64,000 bases of DNA from positions 248,001-312,000 of the forward strand of contig NZ_CP093339.1 of the NCBI RefSeq assembly GCF_022637395.1, written 5' to 3'. Both the position numbers and the translations under genes were made by a program. This document shows, one piece after another, positions 17,267 to 26,406 of this stretch. Below the pieces are notes generated by a model. The model searched no databases. It was not told where the DNA came from and saw nothing but the letters and a program-made list of their open reading frames with translations. Every line of letters starts with the position of its first letter. Position 1 is the stretch's first letter. This DNA is from Shinella sp. H4-D48 (GTDB lineage: Bacteria; Pseudomonadota; Alphaproteobacteria; Rhizobiales; Rhizobiaceae).

Positions 17267-17285
17267 TCCCGAGGAGATCGCCGAT

Positions 17286-17771
17286 ATGGTGAAGTTTCAC
17301 GACCGGCATCTGGGCGTGGTGATGGTGGTGCTTGGCGCTGCCATCACCGGCCTCGCCATGGTCCTGCCGGGGCCGATTACCGGGGCACATATCGCCTATG
17401 GTCCCGGCTTCTTCCCATCGCTGCTCGGCGTGGCTACCATGCTGGCGGGGCTGGCGCTGGCCATTCGTGGCCCCCAGGCGGACACGGATAGCGATGCGTC
17501 CGATGCAGAAGCCAAGGGCAGGCCCCGGTTCGTCGCCCCGCTTCTCGTTCTCGGTTCGATGCTCGCCTATGTCTATCTGAGCGACACGGTCGGCTTTCTT
17601 CCGATAAGCCTGGTCATTCTCGTGGTGCTCCTGATGGTCGGCGGCATGCGGTTCGTCTCCGCGCTTCTGCTGTCGCTTGCCACGAGCATCACAATCTATC
17701 TCCTCTTTTCAAAGGTGCTGATGGTACCGCTTCCGCGCGGCCTGCTTCAGCCCTGGGCAATCTGGCTATGA
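17286..17771 (+). CDS. Tripartite tricarboxylate transporter small membrane subunit, TctB family
   Basis: The 161-residue inner-membrane protein has four predicted helices (VMVVLGAAITGLAMVLPG, SLLGVATMLAGLALAI, LLVLGSMLAYVYLSD and the C-terminal pair). It matches TctB in size and topology. ATG 17286 is preceded by GAGGAGATCGCC; the longer open frame upstream overlaps tctC out of frame. Its stop overlaps the TctA start (ATGA). Confidence 0.85.
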   Translation: MVKFHDRHLGVVMVVLGAAITGLAMVLPGPITGAHIAYGPGFFPSLLGVATMLAGLALAIRGPQADTDSDASDAEAKGRPRFVAPLLVLGSMLAYVYLSDTVGFLPISLVILVVLLMVGGMRFVSALLLSLATSITIYLLFSKVLMVPLPRGLLQPWAIWL

Positions 17772-19264
17772 TGGTACATATCCTGTCGGCGGCGTCCGAA
17801 CTGTTTTCGCCCTATGTGATGGCGGTCATTTTCGGTAGCGCCGTCTTTGGCCTGTTCATCGGCGCCATTCCCGGCCTTACCGCCACCATGGCGACGGCTC
17901 TGCTCGTGCCCATCACGTTCTATATGGACCCGGTGCCGGCCGTTGCCGCCATGGTCACCGCGTCGGCTATGGCAATGTTTGCCGGCGATATTCCCTCCGC
18001 GCTGCTTCGCATGCCGGGCACGCCGGCTTCCGCCGCCTATACCGACGATGCCTTCGCCTTGACGAAAAAGGGCATGGCACATGTTTCCCTCGGCATCTGC
18101 CTGCTGACCTCGGCCATCGGCGGGATCTTCGGTGCCCTCGTTCTCTCCGCGTTCGCGCCGCCGCTGGCATCGCTCGCGCTGAAATTCAGCAGTTTCGAAT
18201 ATTTCTGGCTGTGCCTGCTGGGCCTGACGACATCCGCCTTCATCATGCAGGGCTCGCCGATCAAGGGCATCATCTCACTCTCCCTCGGCCTTTTCGTCTC
18301 GACCATCGGCATCGATCCTGTAAGCGGCGTGCCGCGTTTTACCTTCGGCGCGCCCTCGCTCATCGGCGGCGTCTCGCTCGTGCCGGTCATGATCGGGGTT
18401 TTCGCGGTGGCCGAAATCTTGCGCTTCTACGCGCATCGCAATCCCAAACTGGCGCTGGAACAGGTCGAACTGAAGGGCGTGTTTACGGGGCAGGGGCGTA
18501 TCCTGTGGCGCGAGCGCAAGGCGATCGCGCAGGGCAATGTGCTTGGAACGCTCATCGGCATCGTGCCGGGCGCGGGCGCCGATATCGCCGCCTGGATCTC
18601 CTATTCGGTGGCCAAGAAGTTTTCGCGCAAGCCGGAAGAATACGGCCGCGGCTCTGAAGAAGGCCTTGCGGCGGCGGGCGCCGCCAACAATGCAGCCGTC
18701 AGTGGCGCCTATATCCCCGCGCTTGTCTTCGGCATTCCCGGCGATGCCATCACGGCCATTGTAATCGGCGTGCTCTTCATGAAGGGCGTCAATCCGGGAC
18801 CGACGATCTTCCTCAACAATCCGTCCACGGTCTACGGCATCTTCATGGCGTTCCTTGTCGCCAACCTCTTGATGATTCCGCTCGGATGGGTGGCGATCCG
18901 CTGTGGCCGCGTAATCCTGAAGGCGCGGCTCTCCATCCTCATGCCGATCATTCTCGTTTTTTGCATGGTCGGGTCGTTTGCCGTCGACAACACGGTAGCG
19001 GCCGTCGGTGTGGCGCTCGCTTTCGGCGTCATCGGCTACTTTATGGAAGAGGCCGGCATTCCCATCGCCCCCTTCGTTCTCGGCATCGTACTGGGCCCTC
19101 TGGTCGAGCAGAACTTCCTGACGTCGATGATGAAATCGGGTGGGTCTTTCGTTGCCTTCTTCGACCGGCCGATTGCGGCGGGGTTGGCGCTTGTGACAAT
19201 CATGATCTGGTTGTCGCCGCTGCTCGCGTTCTGGCGGCGCCGCAAACTGGTAGACCAAGCGTGA
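17768..19264 (+). CDS. Tripartite tricarboxylate transporter large membrane subunit, TctA family
   Basis: The 498-residue channel subunit has about eleven or twelve helices. Characteristic stretches are AIPGLTATMATALLVP, the first half of a duplicated motif, and IGIVPGAGADIAAWISYSVA, the second half. It is coupled to TctB and ends the operon; nothing of the same operon follows before the diguanylate-type gene at 19473. Confidence 0.94.
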   Translation: MMVHILSAASELFSPYVMAVIFGSAVFGLFIGAIPGLTATMATALLVPITFYMDPVPAVAAMVTASAMAMFAGDIPSALLRMPGTPASAAYTDDAFALTKKGMAHVSLGICLLTSAIGGIFGALVLSAFAPPLASLALKFSSFEYFWLCLLGLTTSAFIMQGSPIKGIISLSLGLFVSTIGIDPVSGVPRFTFGAPSLIGGVSLVPVMIGVFAVAEILRFYAHRNPKLALEQVELKGVFTGQGRILWRERKAIAQGNVLGTLIGIVPGAGADIAAWISYSVAKKFSRKPEEYGRGSEEGLAAAGAANNAAVSGAYIPALVFGIPGDAITAIVIGVLFMKGVNPGPTIFLNNPSTVYGIFMAFLVANLLMIPLGWVAIRCGRVILKARLSILMPIILVFCMVGSFAVDNTVAAVGVALAFGVIGYFMEEAGIPIAPFVLGIVLGPLVEQNFLTSMMKSGGSFVAFFDRPIAAGLALVTIMIWLSPLLAFWRRRKLVDQA

Positions 19265-19329
19265 GAATGCGGGCGTACCAGCCAGTCTGTATTGCTTCTC
19301 GAAAGAGTTCAGGCCGTTATTCCATTCGG

Positions 19330-19345
19330 CGCCGACCGGTCGGCG
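19330..19345. promoter_or_regulatory. Perfect 16-bp palindrome in the gap after tctA
   Basis: CGCCGACCGGTCGGCG is self-complementary. It lies in the 208-base gap between tctA and the GGDEF-EAL gene, with a T-run further on (about 19411-19416). It could be a regulator site or the stem of a weak terminator. Nothing else is evident in this gap. Confidence 0.3.
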
Positions 19346-19472
19346 TCGTGTGAACCTGTCGATCTTCGGTTCGCCACCGCGGCTGCATATCTTCACCGTT
19401 CTTTAACCGGGTTTTTTGCCATCGGCTTAAGTCCAATTGCTCTAATATCCCAGGCATAATCAGGACCTGGCG

Positions 19473-21653
19473 ATGACCCGAAAGCTCCAGTCTTCATCTC
19501 TTTTGAAATGGATCTTGCCGGCAAGTACTTCGCTCGCGATCTGCGGCCTCCTGTTCCTGACGCTCATCTGGGCGGCGGGAAAGGCGGACGAGGTGGCGTC
19601 ATCGCATCAGCGGGGTTTTATCACGCTTGCGATGATGAAGCTGCAATCCGCGATCGCCCATGATCAGGAGAGTGTCACGGTTTGGGACGACGCCGTTGTC
19701 GAAAGCCAACGCGGCGACACGGCTTGGATAGAGGCCAATCTCGGGTCGTGGATGCACACCTATTTCAGCCATGATGCATCCCTCCTGCTGTCGCCCGATT
19801 CGTCGCTCGTTTATCAGTTCATTGCCGATCCGAAAGGCTCGCCTGATGCGCAGCAATTCCGCGACGCCTATTTGCCACTGGTAACGAAACTGCGGACGCG
19901 CCTGTCGCGCGGCGATACGCAAGGCACAAGTGCGCAGGTCCTTTCAATCGGGGAGGTGGACGTGTCGCGTATCGGGAACCGATCCGCGATCGTCAGCATC
20001 AAGCCGCTCATGTCGCATACGGGAAATGTCGTGCAGGCGCCCGGCACGGAATTCCTTCACGTCGCCGTCCGATTTCTCGATGGTGATCTTCCCGCGGAGA
20101 TCGGGCACGAATACGCGTTTAGCGACCTTCGGTTCACGCGCGATCAGCCGAGCGAGACGGGGGCGGCCTTTATCCCGCTGACCTCTCGTGACGGAACGCC
20201 TGCCGGGTTCTTTCGCTGGGCTCCATTTCAGCCTGGAAATGACGTTCTTCGCGCTACCGTTCCGGTCCTGCTGGTGACGTTCGGTACATTGTTTGCAGGC
20301 TCAAGCCTTGCCGGCCACGCTCTGTTCCGCCGCTCTGAACGGCTCGCCGCAAGCCGCAAAGAACTCGAACATCAGGCGTCACACGATGCCCTGACGGGTC
20401 TGGCAAACAGAAACTTCTTCGCAATTGAACTGGCATCCACGCTGGCAAATGCCGCCGCAGATCAGCGTCACTGCATTCTCTTTGTCGATCTCGATCGGTT
20501 CAAGACCGTCAATGACACCTTTGGCCATCCCGTTGGCGACAAGCTGATCATGAAGGCGGCTGCCCGCATGCGCGACCTGCTGCCGAATTCCCTGATCGCC
20601 CGTGTCGGCGGCGATGAGTTCAACATACTCCTCAGCAATGCCGATGCGCAGAATGTGGAAGAGATTGCCAAGAACATCGTGACCGCACTCAGGGCGCCGT
20701 TTGAAATCGACACCGTCCACATCGCAATAGGCGCCAGCATCGGCGCCGCCGTGACAACGGGACCTTGCGATCCGATCGAGTTGACCCGCAAGGCCGACAT
20801 TGCATTGTATCACGCCAAGGCGGCAGGCAGAAATACGCATGCCATCTTCGGGAGCCACATGGATGAACTACTGAGCGACCGAAGGGCGCTGGAAGCAGAC
20901 CTGCGCCTCGCCCTCAAGACGCATTCCCAGCTGGAAACATTCTATCAACCCGTCTTCGCGGCCGACACCGGCGCGCTGAGTTCCCTAGAAGCGCTGGCAC
21001 GCTGGAAGCATCCGACATTGGGTTATGTCAGCCCTGACCAATTCATCCCGCTCGCCGAGGAAACCGGCCTTATCCACGAGATCAGTGTGCTGGTCCTCGA
21101 AGACGCCTGCCGGACACTTGCCGAACTTCCCGATATTCACATCGCAGTCAATGCGTCGGCTCTCGAGCTTGCCTCACCAGGCTATGCGCTGCGCGTTCTT
21201 GGCATCCTCGCTAAGCGGCAGGTCCAACCCAACAGGCTCGAAATAGAGTTGACGGAAAGTGCCATGACGCCGGAGAAGAGCGAAGTGGAAACCACGATAT
21301 CGACCCTGCGATCAGCCGGCGTCCGCTTTGCGATCGACGATTTCGGAACCGGTTACTCGACGTTCTCGCGAATTCAACGCATCGAGGTCGACCGGATAAA
21401 GATCGATAAATCCTTCATCGGCGAGATGCATCAAGGTGCAAGCAAAGCCGTTGTTTCTGCGATGATCAGCATGGCGAAAGCCAAGGGGTTACTCGTGACC
21501 GCCGAAGGCGTTGAAACGGACGAGCAGCGAAGCGCATTGCAGGATTTCGGCTGTGACCATCTGCAGGGCTTCCTGTTGTCTAAGCCTTTGCCACGCTCGA
21601 CGGCCATTACTCTTGCCACAGCGGATCAAAGGGTAACCGGCATCCGCGCCTGA
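19473..21653 (+). CDS. CHASE4-GGDEF-EAL membrane protein (cyclic-di-GMP turnover)
   Basis: The 726-residue protein has TM1 (about 13-35), a periplasmic CHASE4-like sensor (about 40-260, with ESVTVWDDAV), TM2 (about 262-285), a GGDEF domain (motif VGGDEF at 378-383) and an EAL domain (EAL at 506-508, DDFGTG at 622-627, QGFLLSKPL near the end). Both active-site motifs look intact, so it may make and/or degrade cyclic-di-GMP at the membrane. The RxxD inhibitory site expected just before GGDEF is absent (LPNS there), which would remove product inhibition. It stands alone between two catabolic regions. Confidence 0.93.
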   Translation: MTRKLQSSSLLKWILPASTSLAICGLLFLTLIWAAGKADEVASSHQRGFITLAMMKLQSAIAHDQESVTVWDDAVVESQRGDTAWIEANLGSWMHTYFSHDASLLLSPDSSLVYQFIADPKGSPDAQQFRDAYLPLVTKLRTRLSRGDTQGTSAQVLSIGEVDVSRIGNRSAIVSIKPLMSHTGNVVQAPGTEFLHVAVRFLDGDLPAEIGHEYAFSDLRFTRDQPSETGAAFIPLTSRDGTPAGFFRWAPFQPGNDVLRATVPVLLVTFGTLFAGSSLAGHALFRRSERLAASRKELEHQASHDALTGLANRNFFAIELASTLANAAADQRHCILFVDLDRFKTVNDTFGHPVGDKLIMKAAARMRDLLPNSLIARVGGDEFNILLSNADAQNVEEIAKNIVTALRAPFEIDTVHIAIGASIGAAVTTGPCDPIELTRKADIALYHAKAAGRNTHAIFGSHMDELLSDRRALEADLRLALKTHSQLETFYQPVFAADTGALSSLEALARWKHPTLGYVSPDQFIPLAEETGLIHEISVLVLEDACRTLAELPDIHIAVNASALELASPGYALRVLGILAKRQVQPNRLEIELTESAMTPEKSEVETTISTLRSAGVRFAIDDFGTGYSTFSRIQRIEVDRIKIDKSFIGEMHQGASKAVVSAMISMAKAKGLLVTAEGVETDEQRSALQDFGCDHLQGFLLSKPLPRSTAITLATADQRVTGIRA

Positions 21654-21709
21654 CCTTGTGGAGGCGAGAAAACAAATATCACGGCACGCAGCTTGCCGGG
21701 CCCGCGCCG

Positions 21710-22216
21710 TCACTTCCATTCATAGGCTTTTGGTGTGTGATATGGTCGTGCACAGACGAAGGCTTCTGGATCGTTTGCGGAAGCGGCATAATCCGATGCG
21801 TCCTTATCGTCATTGAACCCGACGAACACCATCAGCATCGCGCGTTCGGCGGGATGACCTCTCTTGCGGTAGGAAAAATTGATGGCGCAGTGCGGATACT
21901 GCATTTCGAGCGGCTGCCGTGTGGTCCCTGTCAAAGCGATGAACTGACCAAGCGAGAAGAAGTGATTGATCGCGGCAGCCGCGGTTTCACGCGAAATCTG
22001 TCGGTTGGATGTGGTCTGGGCCGGGCGGCCATAGAACAGATTGTCGGTCTGGCCTTTTCGCCGCTTCGTTTCATAGACGACAAGGCTTCCAGCGGCGACC
22101 AGTTCGATATGCACATGGAATGTCTGGAAGAGGCCGCTGTCGTCGTTCAATTCCGCAAACAGGGTGCGCAACTTGGCAATGTAGTCGGCGTAGAACGAAA
22201 CGGTCATGGCAATCAT
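21710..22216 (-). CDS. Hypothetical protein of about 168 residues
   Basis: The family is not recognised. The product is a soluble protein without signal peptide or membrane helices, with an amphipathic N-terminus (VSFYADYIAKLRTLFAEL) and aromatic-rich middle segments (LEMQYPHCAINFSYRKRG). Codon use fits the neighbours. ATGs at 22207, 22216 and 22246 are possible starts and none has a strong ribosome-binding site; 22216 is used. It lies between the cyclic-di-GMP gene (convergent) and the DUF1275 gene on the same strand, 73 bases downstream of the latter. Confidence 0.55.
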   Translation of the reverse strand: MIAMTVSFYADYIAKLRTLFAELNDDSGLFQTFHVHIELVAAGSLVVYETKRRKGQTDNLFYGRPAQTTSNRQISRETAAAAINHFFSLGQFIALTGTTRQPLEMQYPHCAINFSYRKRGHPAERAMLMVFVGFNDDKDASDYAASANDPEAFVCARPYHTPKAYEWK

Positions 22217-22288
22217 CCGGCTGGCTTCAAGGTGCGGCCTGCCTACCATGGCCTTCGCGCGTGGCAAACGTCTTTGTGAGCGCTTCGT

Positions 22289-22993
22289 TCAGTCGGTCTT
22301 GCCGATGCCGCTGGAGTAGATCGCACACAAGGCGAACAGCATCGCAGCAAGTAGGCACAGCGCGAGCCCCTGAAAGCTGGTATACATCAGCGCGCCGACG
22401 ATCCCGCCTACGGCAAAGGCCAGGATTGTCACGGCGTGAAGGCGAAGGCGCGTGGCAATTTCCTCTCGCTGGACGTCTCCCCGTGCACCCCACAGCAGCG
22501 CGAGGCCGACCCCGATATCAGTGGCGAGCCCTGACACATGCGTCGTCCGCACCCTGGCGCCCGATATGCGCGTCGAGGCCGCGTTCTGGATGCCCATGGA
22601 CAGCGCAAGCAGGCTGACAATGACGAAGCCGTTCACGGCATCGGGTACTGCCGAGACACAGATGCCGACGAGCATCAGGATGACGCCTTCGACACCCAGT
22701 GTGAGGGCATAAACCGTCTTAAGCCGGTGTCGCTTGCCCATCTGAATGAACAATGAGGCCAGAAAGGCGCCCGTGATGAACATCAGGACGATGGTGAAAA
22801 ATGCAGCAGCCGCGCGTAGCTGCCAGTAGGACAGAAGTTCCGACACCAGGGAGACATTGCCTGTCATGTTCGCAGAAAAGTAGCCGTAAGCCAGAAAACC
22901 GACGCTGTTTACGCCTCCTGCAACGAAGGCGAGAATGGTCGCCAGCAGAAGATCCACGGCCGGTGTCCGGGTGTCGCCTTCATGAATGAGCAT
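22289..22993 (-). CDS. DUF1275 (YoaK-type) inner-membrane protein
   Basis: The 234-residue protein has six or seven hydrophobic segments. The family hallmark is the N-terminal AFVAGGVNSVGFLAYGYFSA followed by NMTGNVS; SMGIQNAA and RVRTTHVSGLATDIG follow. DUF1275 members are membrane proteins of unsettled function, often proposed as transporters. The bases between its start and the HAD gene end (22994-23186) contain a short inverted repeat, GTCTGG/CCAGAC at 23104-23122, and no clear gene. Confidence 0.85.
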   Translation of the reverse strand: MLIHEGDTRTPAVDLLLATILAFVAGGVNSVGFLAYGYFSANMTGNVSLVSELLSYWQLRAAAAFFTIVLMFITGAFLASLFIQMGKRHRLKTVYALTLGVEGVILMLVGICVSAVPDAVNGFVIVSLLALSMGIQNAASTRISGARVRTTHVSGLATDIGVGLALLWGARGDVQREEIATRLRLHAVTILAFAVGGIVGALMYTSFQGLALCLLAAMLFALCAIYSSGIGKTD

Positions 22994-23186
22994 CGCAATT
23001 CGCGTTCCTGTATGGCCCGATGTGATGGCAGGATAACAGGACGTGCGTAGCGCTCAAGCAGCCTTGCTGCAAGCGGAAGGGTGCTGCGGAGATGTGCAAA
23101 TCAGTCTGGGTTCTGACCAGACCCCAATGTAGCCGGACTTTTCGGATTTAGGCTCGTCTTGCGGTTCGAAACGTTGCTGAAATCGC

Positions 23187-24029
23187 TCAGACTGTGAAGC
23201 GCTCCATCAGGAAATCGGGGCGGGCGCCATGCGTTTCGCAGACCGGGGCGAGGGCGCTTTCGGGCGTGGCCGCGAGGATCCCTGTCCGTACGAGGCACGA
23301 CGCCAGGCCCGCACCGGCGGCGCCGGCGATATCGTGCTCGATGCTGTCGCCGATGCAGACGATGCGGTCGGCGGCTATAGTCCCAAGCAGCGATTGCGCC
23401 TGCTTGTATATTGCGGGGTGCGGCTTGCCGAACCAGCGGACCGGGCCGCCGAGCGCCTCGTAGGCCAAGGCGATGCTTCCGGCACCGGGCGCGGTTCCGC
23501 CACCTTTTACAAGTTTGTGCCGGTCCGGGTTGGTGCAGTAGCAGGGAATGCCACGCTCCGCCGCAGGCCTTAGTCGGTCACGATAGGTCGACAGCGGAAT
23601 GCGCTCCGCTTCGCTTCCCGAGATGATCACGATGTCCGCGAGCGCTGCGTCCCCCACGCTCTCGAAGCCCAGCCGTTCGGCGAGATTGCGGTCGCCGCCG
23701 CTCGAAATCGTCAGGCACCGCGTTATGCCGGATTTCTCGCCCGTTTCCTGTGCCAGAATGTGATGGGCGACGTCGCCGGAGGTCAGGAAGTGGTCGAAGC
23801 CGGAACGGTCGAAGCCGAGCTTGACCAGGCGGTCACCGTTATACTCGCCGCTGCGGCCCGAATTCGACAGGATGACGACGGTTTTGCCCAGAGACTTCAG
23901 GCGAAGCAGGGCGGCGTTGGCGCCCGGATAGGCGCCGTCGTCGTCGCGCAAGACGCCAAACTGGTCGATGAAGAAGGCATCATAGCGATCCGCCAGGGCG
24001 GCGAGCGTGGTATGCGGTGCAATGCTCAA
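23187..24029 (-). CDS. HAD superfamily class IIA hydrolase-like protein
   Basis: The 280-residue protein has the HAD nucleophile in FFIDQFGVLRDD (Asp22), the second motif VILSNSGRS, a class IIA cap and the metal-binding end motif IVCIGDSIEHDIAGA. Position +2 after the nucleophile is Phe, where most HAD phosphatases have the acid/base Asp; a related subgroup carries DVWGVL there. Its phosphatase activity is therefore uncertain. It starts inside the stop of the FGGY kinase (ATGA) and ends the minus-strand operon aldolase-kinase-HAD. It may act on a phosphorylated intermediate. Confidence 0.82.
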   Translation of the reverse strand: MSIAPHTTLAALADRYDAFFIDQFGVLRDDDGAYPGANAALLRLKSLGKTVVILSNSGRSGEYNGDRLVKLGFDRSGFDHFLTSGDVAHHILAQETGEKSGITRCLTISSGGDRNLAERLGFESVGDAALADIVIISGSEAERIPLSTYRDRLRPAAERGIPCYCTNPDRHKLVKGGGTAPGAGSIALAYEALGGPVRWFGKPHPAIYKQAQSLLGTIAADRIVCIGDSIEHDIAGAAGAGLASCLVRTGILAATPESALAPVCETHGARPDFLMERFTV

Positions 24030-25303
24030 GGCCAGCGATCCTTTCCTGCAAGCACAAGCGAGGCGGTGCCGACGGACGCTTCCGCCGAGCGCGCCGCAAG
24101 AAAAGGTACGCCGAGCGCCTTTTCGCGCATCCGCGTCCAGGCTTCGTTGACCGCGCCCCCGCCGACCGTGCGCACGGATAGCACCGTGGGGCCGCCCAGT
24201 TCAGCCAGCCTGTCATAACCCGACTTTTCGATTGCGGTAATGCCCTCGAGGATTGCCTGGAAGAAGATGACGTCATCGGCCGGGCGGGGGGCAAGTCGCG
24301 GGGGGTAGGCGGGATCGTTGACGGGAAAGCGCTCGCCGGGCGCCGGTAGCGGATAATAGGAGAGGCCGGTCGGCGCGTCCGGCCGCAATTTCGGGGTCAT
24401 CGCTTTCAACTGTTCGCCGTCGAAGAACTTGCGGATGACCGTGCCACCAGAATTCGACGCACCGCCCGCAAGCCAGAAATCAAGGATGCGGTGGGAGTAG
24501 ATTCCATAATTGGCCGCACTGATCGGCTGTGCGCAGGCGAGTTTCACGACCAGCGTCGAGCCGAGCGCCGTCACCCCATTCCCGATGGCCGAGGCGCCCG
24601 TCGCCAGGAACGAGGCGCAGCCATCGGTCGTGCCCGCATGGTAGCGGCACTGCGGCGGCAGGCCGAGTGCGCGCCCGCTCGCCGTGACTTCCGAGAGCGG
24701 CGCGCCGGCCCTCGCGACTGATGGCAACAGGGTTACGTCCATGCCGCATGCTTCCAGCCAGTCGGGCCAGCGCTCGGCGTCGAGATCATAGCCCGTCTTC
24801 AGCGCATTGTTTTCATCGCTGGTTGGAGCGGCAAGGCCAAGCTGCATCAGGATCCAGTCGGCCTGGTGCAGGATGGCATGCACGCCCGGCCTGCGTGAAA
24901 GGTAAATGGCGCGTGCCAGCGCCGATGTCGCACCACGCGCCGGGCTGTCCGGAGGTGCCACCGCACCGATGCGGTCGACGATCGCGCGATCGGGGCAGGG
25001 GTCGTTGTACATCAGAACCTCGCTCACGGGCACGCCGGCGGCGTCCACGGCAAGCACGGTTCCTGAGGTCCCATCGACGGCGACGCCTTCAAGTGACGAG
25101 AAGGTGCTACGTGAGGCGAGTTCTGCAAGGCACGACATGACGCCGTTCCACCAGGTCGATGGCAGGCGCGCGGACGCGGCATCCGGGAAGGGGCATGCCG
25201 CGATATCCACCGGCACGCCATCCTTCGAAAGAAGGGCGGCGCGCACGCCCGATGTGCCGAGGTCGATGCCGAGCGCGACGGCGGGCTCCGTGCCGGTATT
25301 CAT
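24026..25303 (-). CDS. FGGY family carbohydrate kinase
   Basis: The 425-residue cytoplasmic kinase of the xylulokinase/glycerol kinase fold has LGIDLGTSGVRAALLSKDG at the N-terminus, the substrate-Asp region AGTTDGCASFLATG in the middle and an ATP-side glycine cluster (GGASNSGG, RTVGGGAVN). ATG 25303 overlaps the aldolase stop (ATGA); a longer frame upstream overlaps the aldolase gene and is rejected. Its product is presumably cleaved by the upstream aldolase. It is only distantly related to the second kinase of the same locus at 27355. The sugar substrate is not assignable. Confidence 0.88.
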   Translation of the reverse strand: MNTGTEPAVALGIDLGTSGVRAALLSKDGVPVDIAACPFPDAASARLPSTWWNGVMSCLAELASRSTFSSLEGVAVDGTSGTVLAVDAAGVPVSEVLMYNDPCPDRAIVDRIGAVAPPDSPARGATSALARAIYLSRRPGVHAILHQADWILMQLGLAAPTSDENNALKTGYDLDAERWPDWLEACGMDVTLLPSVARAGAPLSEVTASGRALGLPPQCRYHAGTTDGCASFLATGASAIGNGVTALGSTLVVKLACAQPISAANYGIYSHRILDFWLAGGASNSGGTVIRKFFDGEQLKAMTPKLRPDAPTGLSYYPLPAPGERFPVNDPAYPPRLAPRPADDVIFFQAILEGITAIEKSGYDRLAELGGPTVLSVRTVGGGAVNEAWTRMREKALGVPFLAARSAEASVGTASLVLAGKDRWP

Positions 25304-26382
25304 GCCTGCCGGCTCGCCTTGCGGTCGAGCGCCTGACGATATTGCTCGGCCTCCCAATGGGTCAGTTCATATTCCTCATCGGCGTTGAGATAGGCCACCG
25401 ATGCACCGTCCGGTATGCGGGAGACGACTTCGGCAAGGCAGCGGGCCATCACGCGGCCGCCGGCGGTGAGTTCATTGGCGAGCAGCACGCCGAGTCCCGG
25501 CGCAAGCAGCATCTTCGGGATGGAAAGGTCGTGCGCGCGGCGCGTATCGGCATAGGCATTCACCGTTTCGCCACCGGCGAGAACGCCAATTTCCGTGCCC
25601 AGGAAGATGACATGATCCGGGTAGAGCGAACCGCCCGCCGCAAACGAGACATTGGCCGGGCTGAGCGCCGTCTTGTGGCTCTCGGCATCTTCCGCAACAT
25701 GAAAGTCCGAGCCTTCCGTCAGTGCCGTCAAGGCAGCGCTATCGGCTGTCGCCTCTGCGCGCACAGCGACCGAGAGTGCTTCGGTGACACGTTCGATGCG
25801 CTCGCGCACCTCTTCGACGGTCTCGCCGGTGACGATGATGCCATGATTGTAGAGGATCAGCACATCCGGCCGCGTCTCGGCAACGCGGTCGATTTCAAGC
25901 GCGAGCGGCGTGCCGGGTCGGCGGTAGGGTATGGTCGCCCAGCGCAGGTCGGGGAGTTTCGCCATGTGTCCGGCAATGACGGCGTCGCGGTCGTTGAGAA
26001 CCGAGAGCGCGATGGCGTTGACGCAGTGATAGTGCGCCACGACAGCCTGCGGCAGCGCGGCGTGAAAGCTTGTCTCGATCGACGGGCGAAGACCGGACGC
26101 GTTCAGCGCCGTGACGATAAAGTCGGTCGATTTCTCCGCACTCGGATCGCCAGCCCGCAGTGCGGCCACCAGCGGTGCCACCGTCACCGGCACCATGATG
26201 TCGCGTTCGCCGGCATGGGCAAGCCATGTCCCCGATGCCTTGACCCACATCACGCCGTCGCATTTGAACGAAGTGTTGCCGCCGGCGCCCTGGGTTTTCA
26301 GCACGTCGCTGCCGATATCCCTTGAAAGCTCGAGAAACGCGTTGAAGGCCGGATCATTGCCCGACCGATTGCCCGAAGCCAT
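25300..26382 (-). CDS. Class II aldolase/adducin family sugar-phosphate aldolase
   Basis: The 360-residue enzyme has the zinc-binding His pair in VVAHYHCVNAIAL and the third ligand region in LYNHGIIVTG; GAGGNTSFK is the phosphate-binding loop. It resembles the aldolase half of the bifunctional RhaD encoded at 34658, but without the dehydrogenase half. Such enzymes split ketose-1-phosphates into dihydroxyacetone phosphate and an aldehyde. AGGAGG (26390-26395) lies before the ATG. It is the first gene of the minus-strand operon and diverges from the DeoR gene. Confidence 0.87.
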   Translation of the reverse strand: MASGNRSGNDPAFNAFLELSRDIGSDVLKTQGAGGNTSFKCDGVMWVKASGTWLAHAGERDIMVPVTVAPLVAALRAGDPSAEKSTDFIVTALNASGLRPSIETSFHAALPQAVVAHYHCVNAIALSVLNDRDAVIAGHMAKLPDLRWATIPYRRPGTPLALEIDRVAETRPDVLILYNHGIIVTGETVEEVRERIERVTEALSVAVRAEATADSAALTALTEGSDFHVAEDAESHKTALSPANVSFAAGGSLYPDHVIFLGTEIGVLAGGETVNAYADTRRAHDLSIPKMLLAPGLGVLLANELTAGGRVMARCLAEVVSRIPDGASVAYLNADEEYELTHWEAEQYRQALDRKASRQA

Positions 26383-26406
26383 GCCAGCCTCCTCCTCTAG
26401 ATCACC

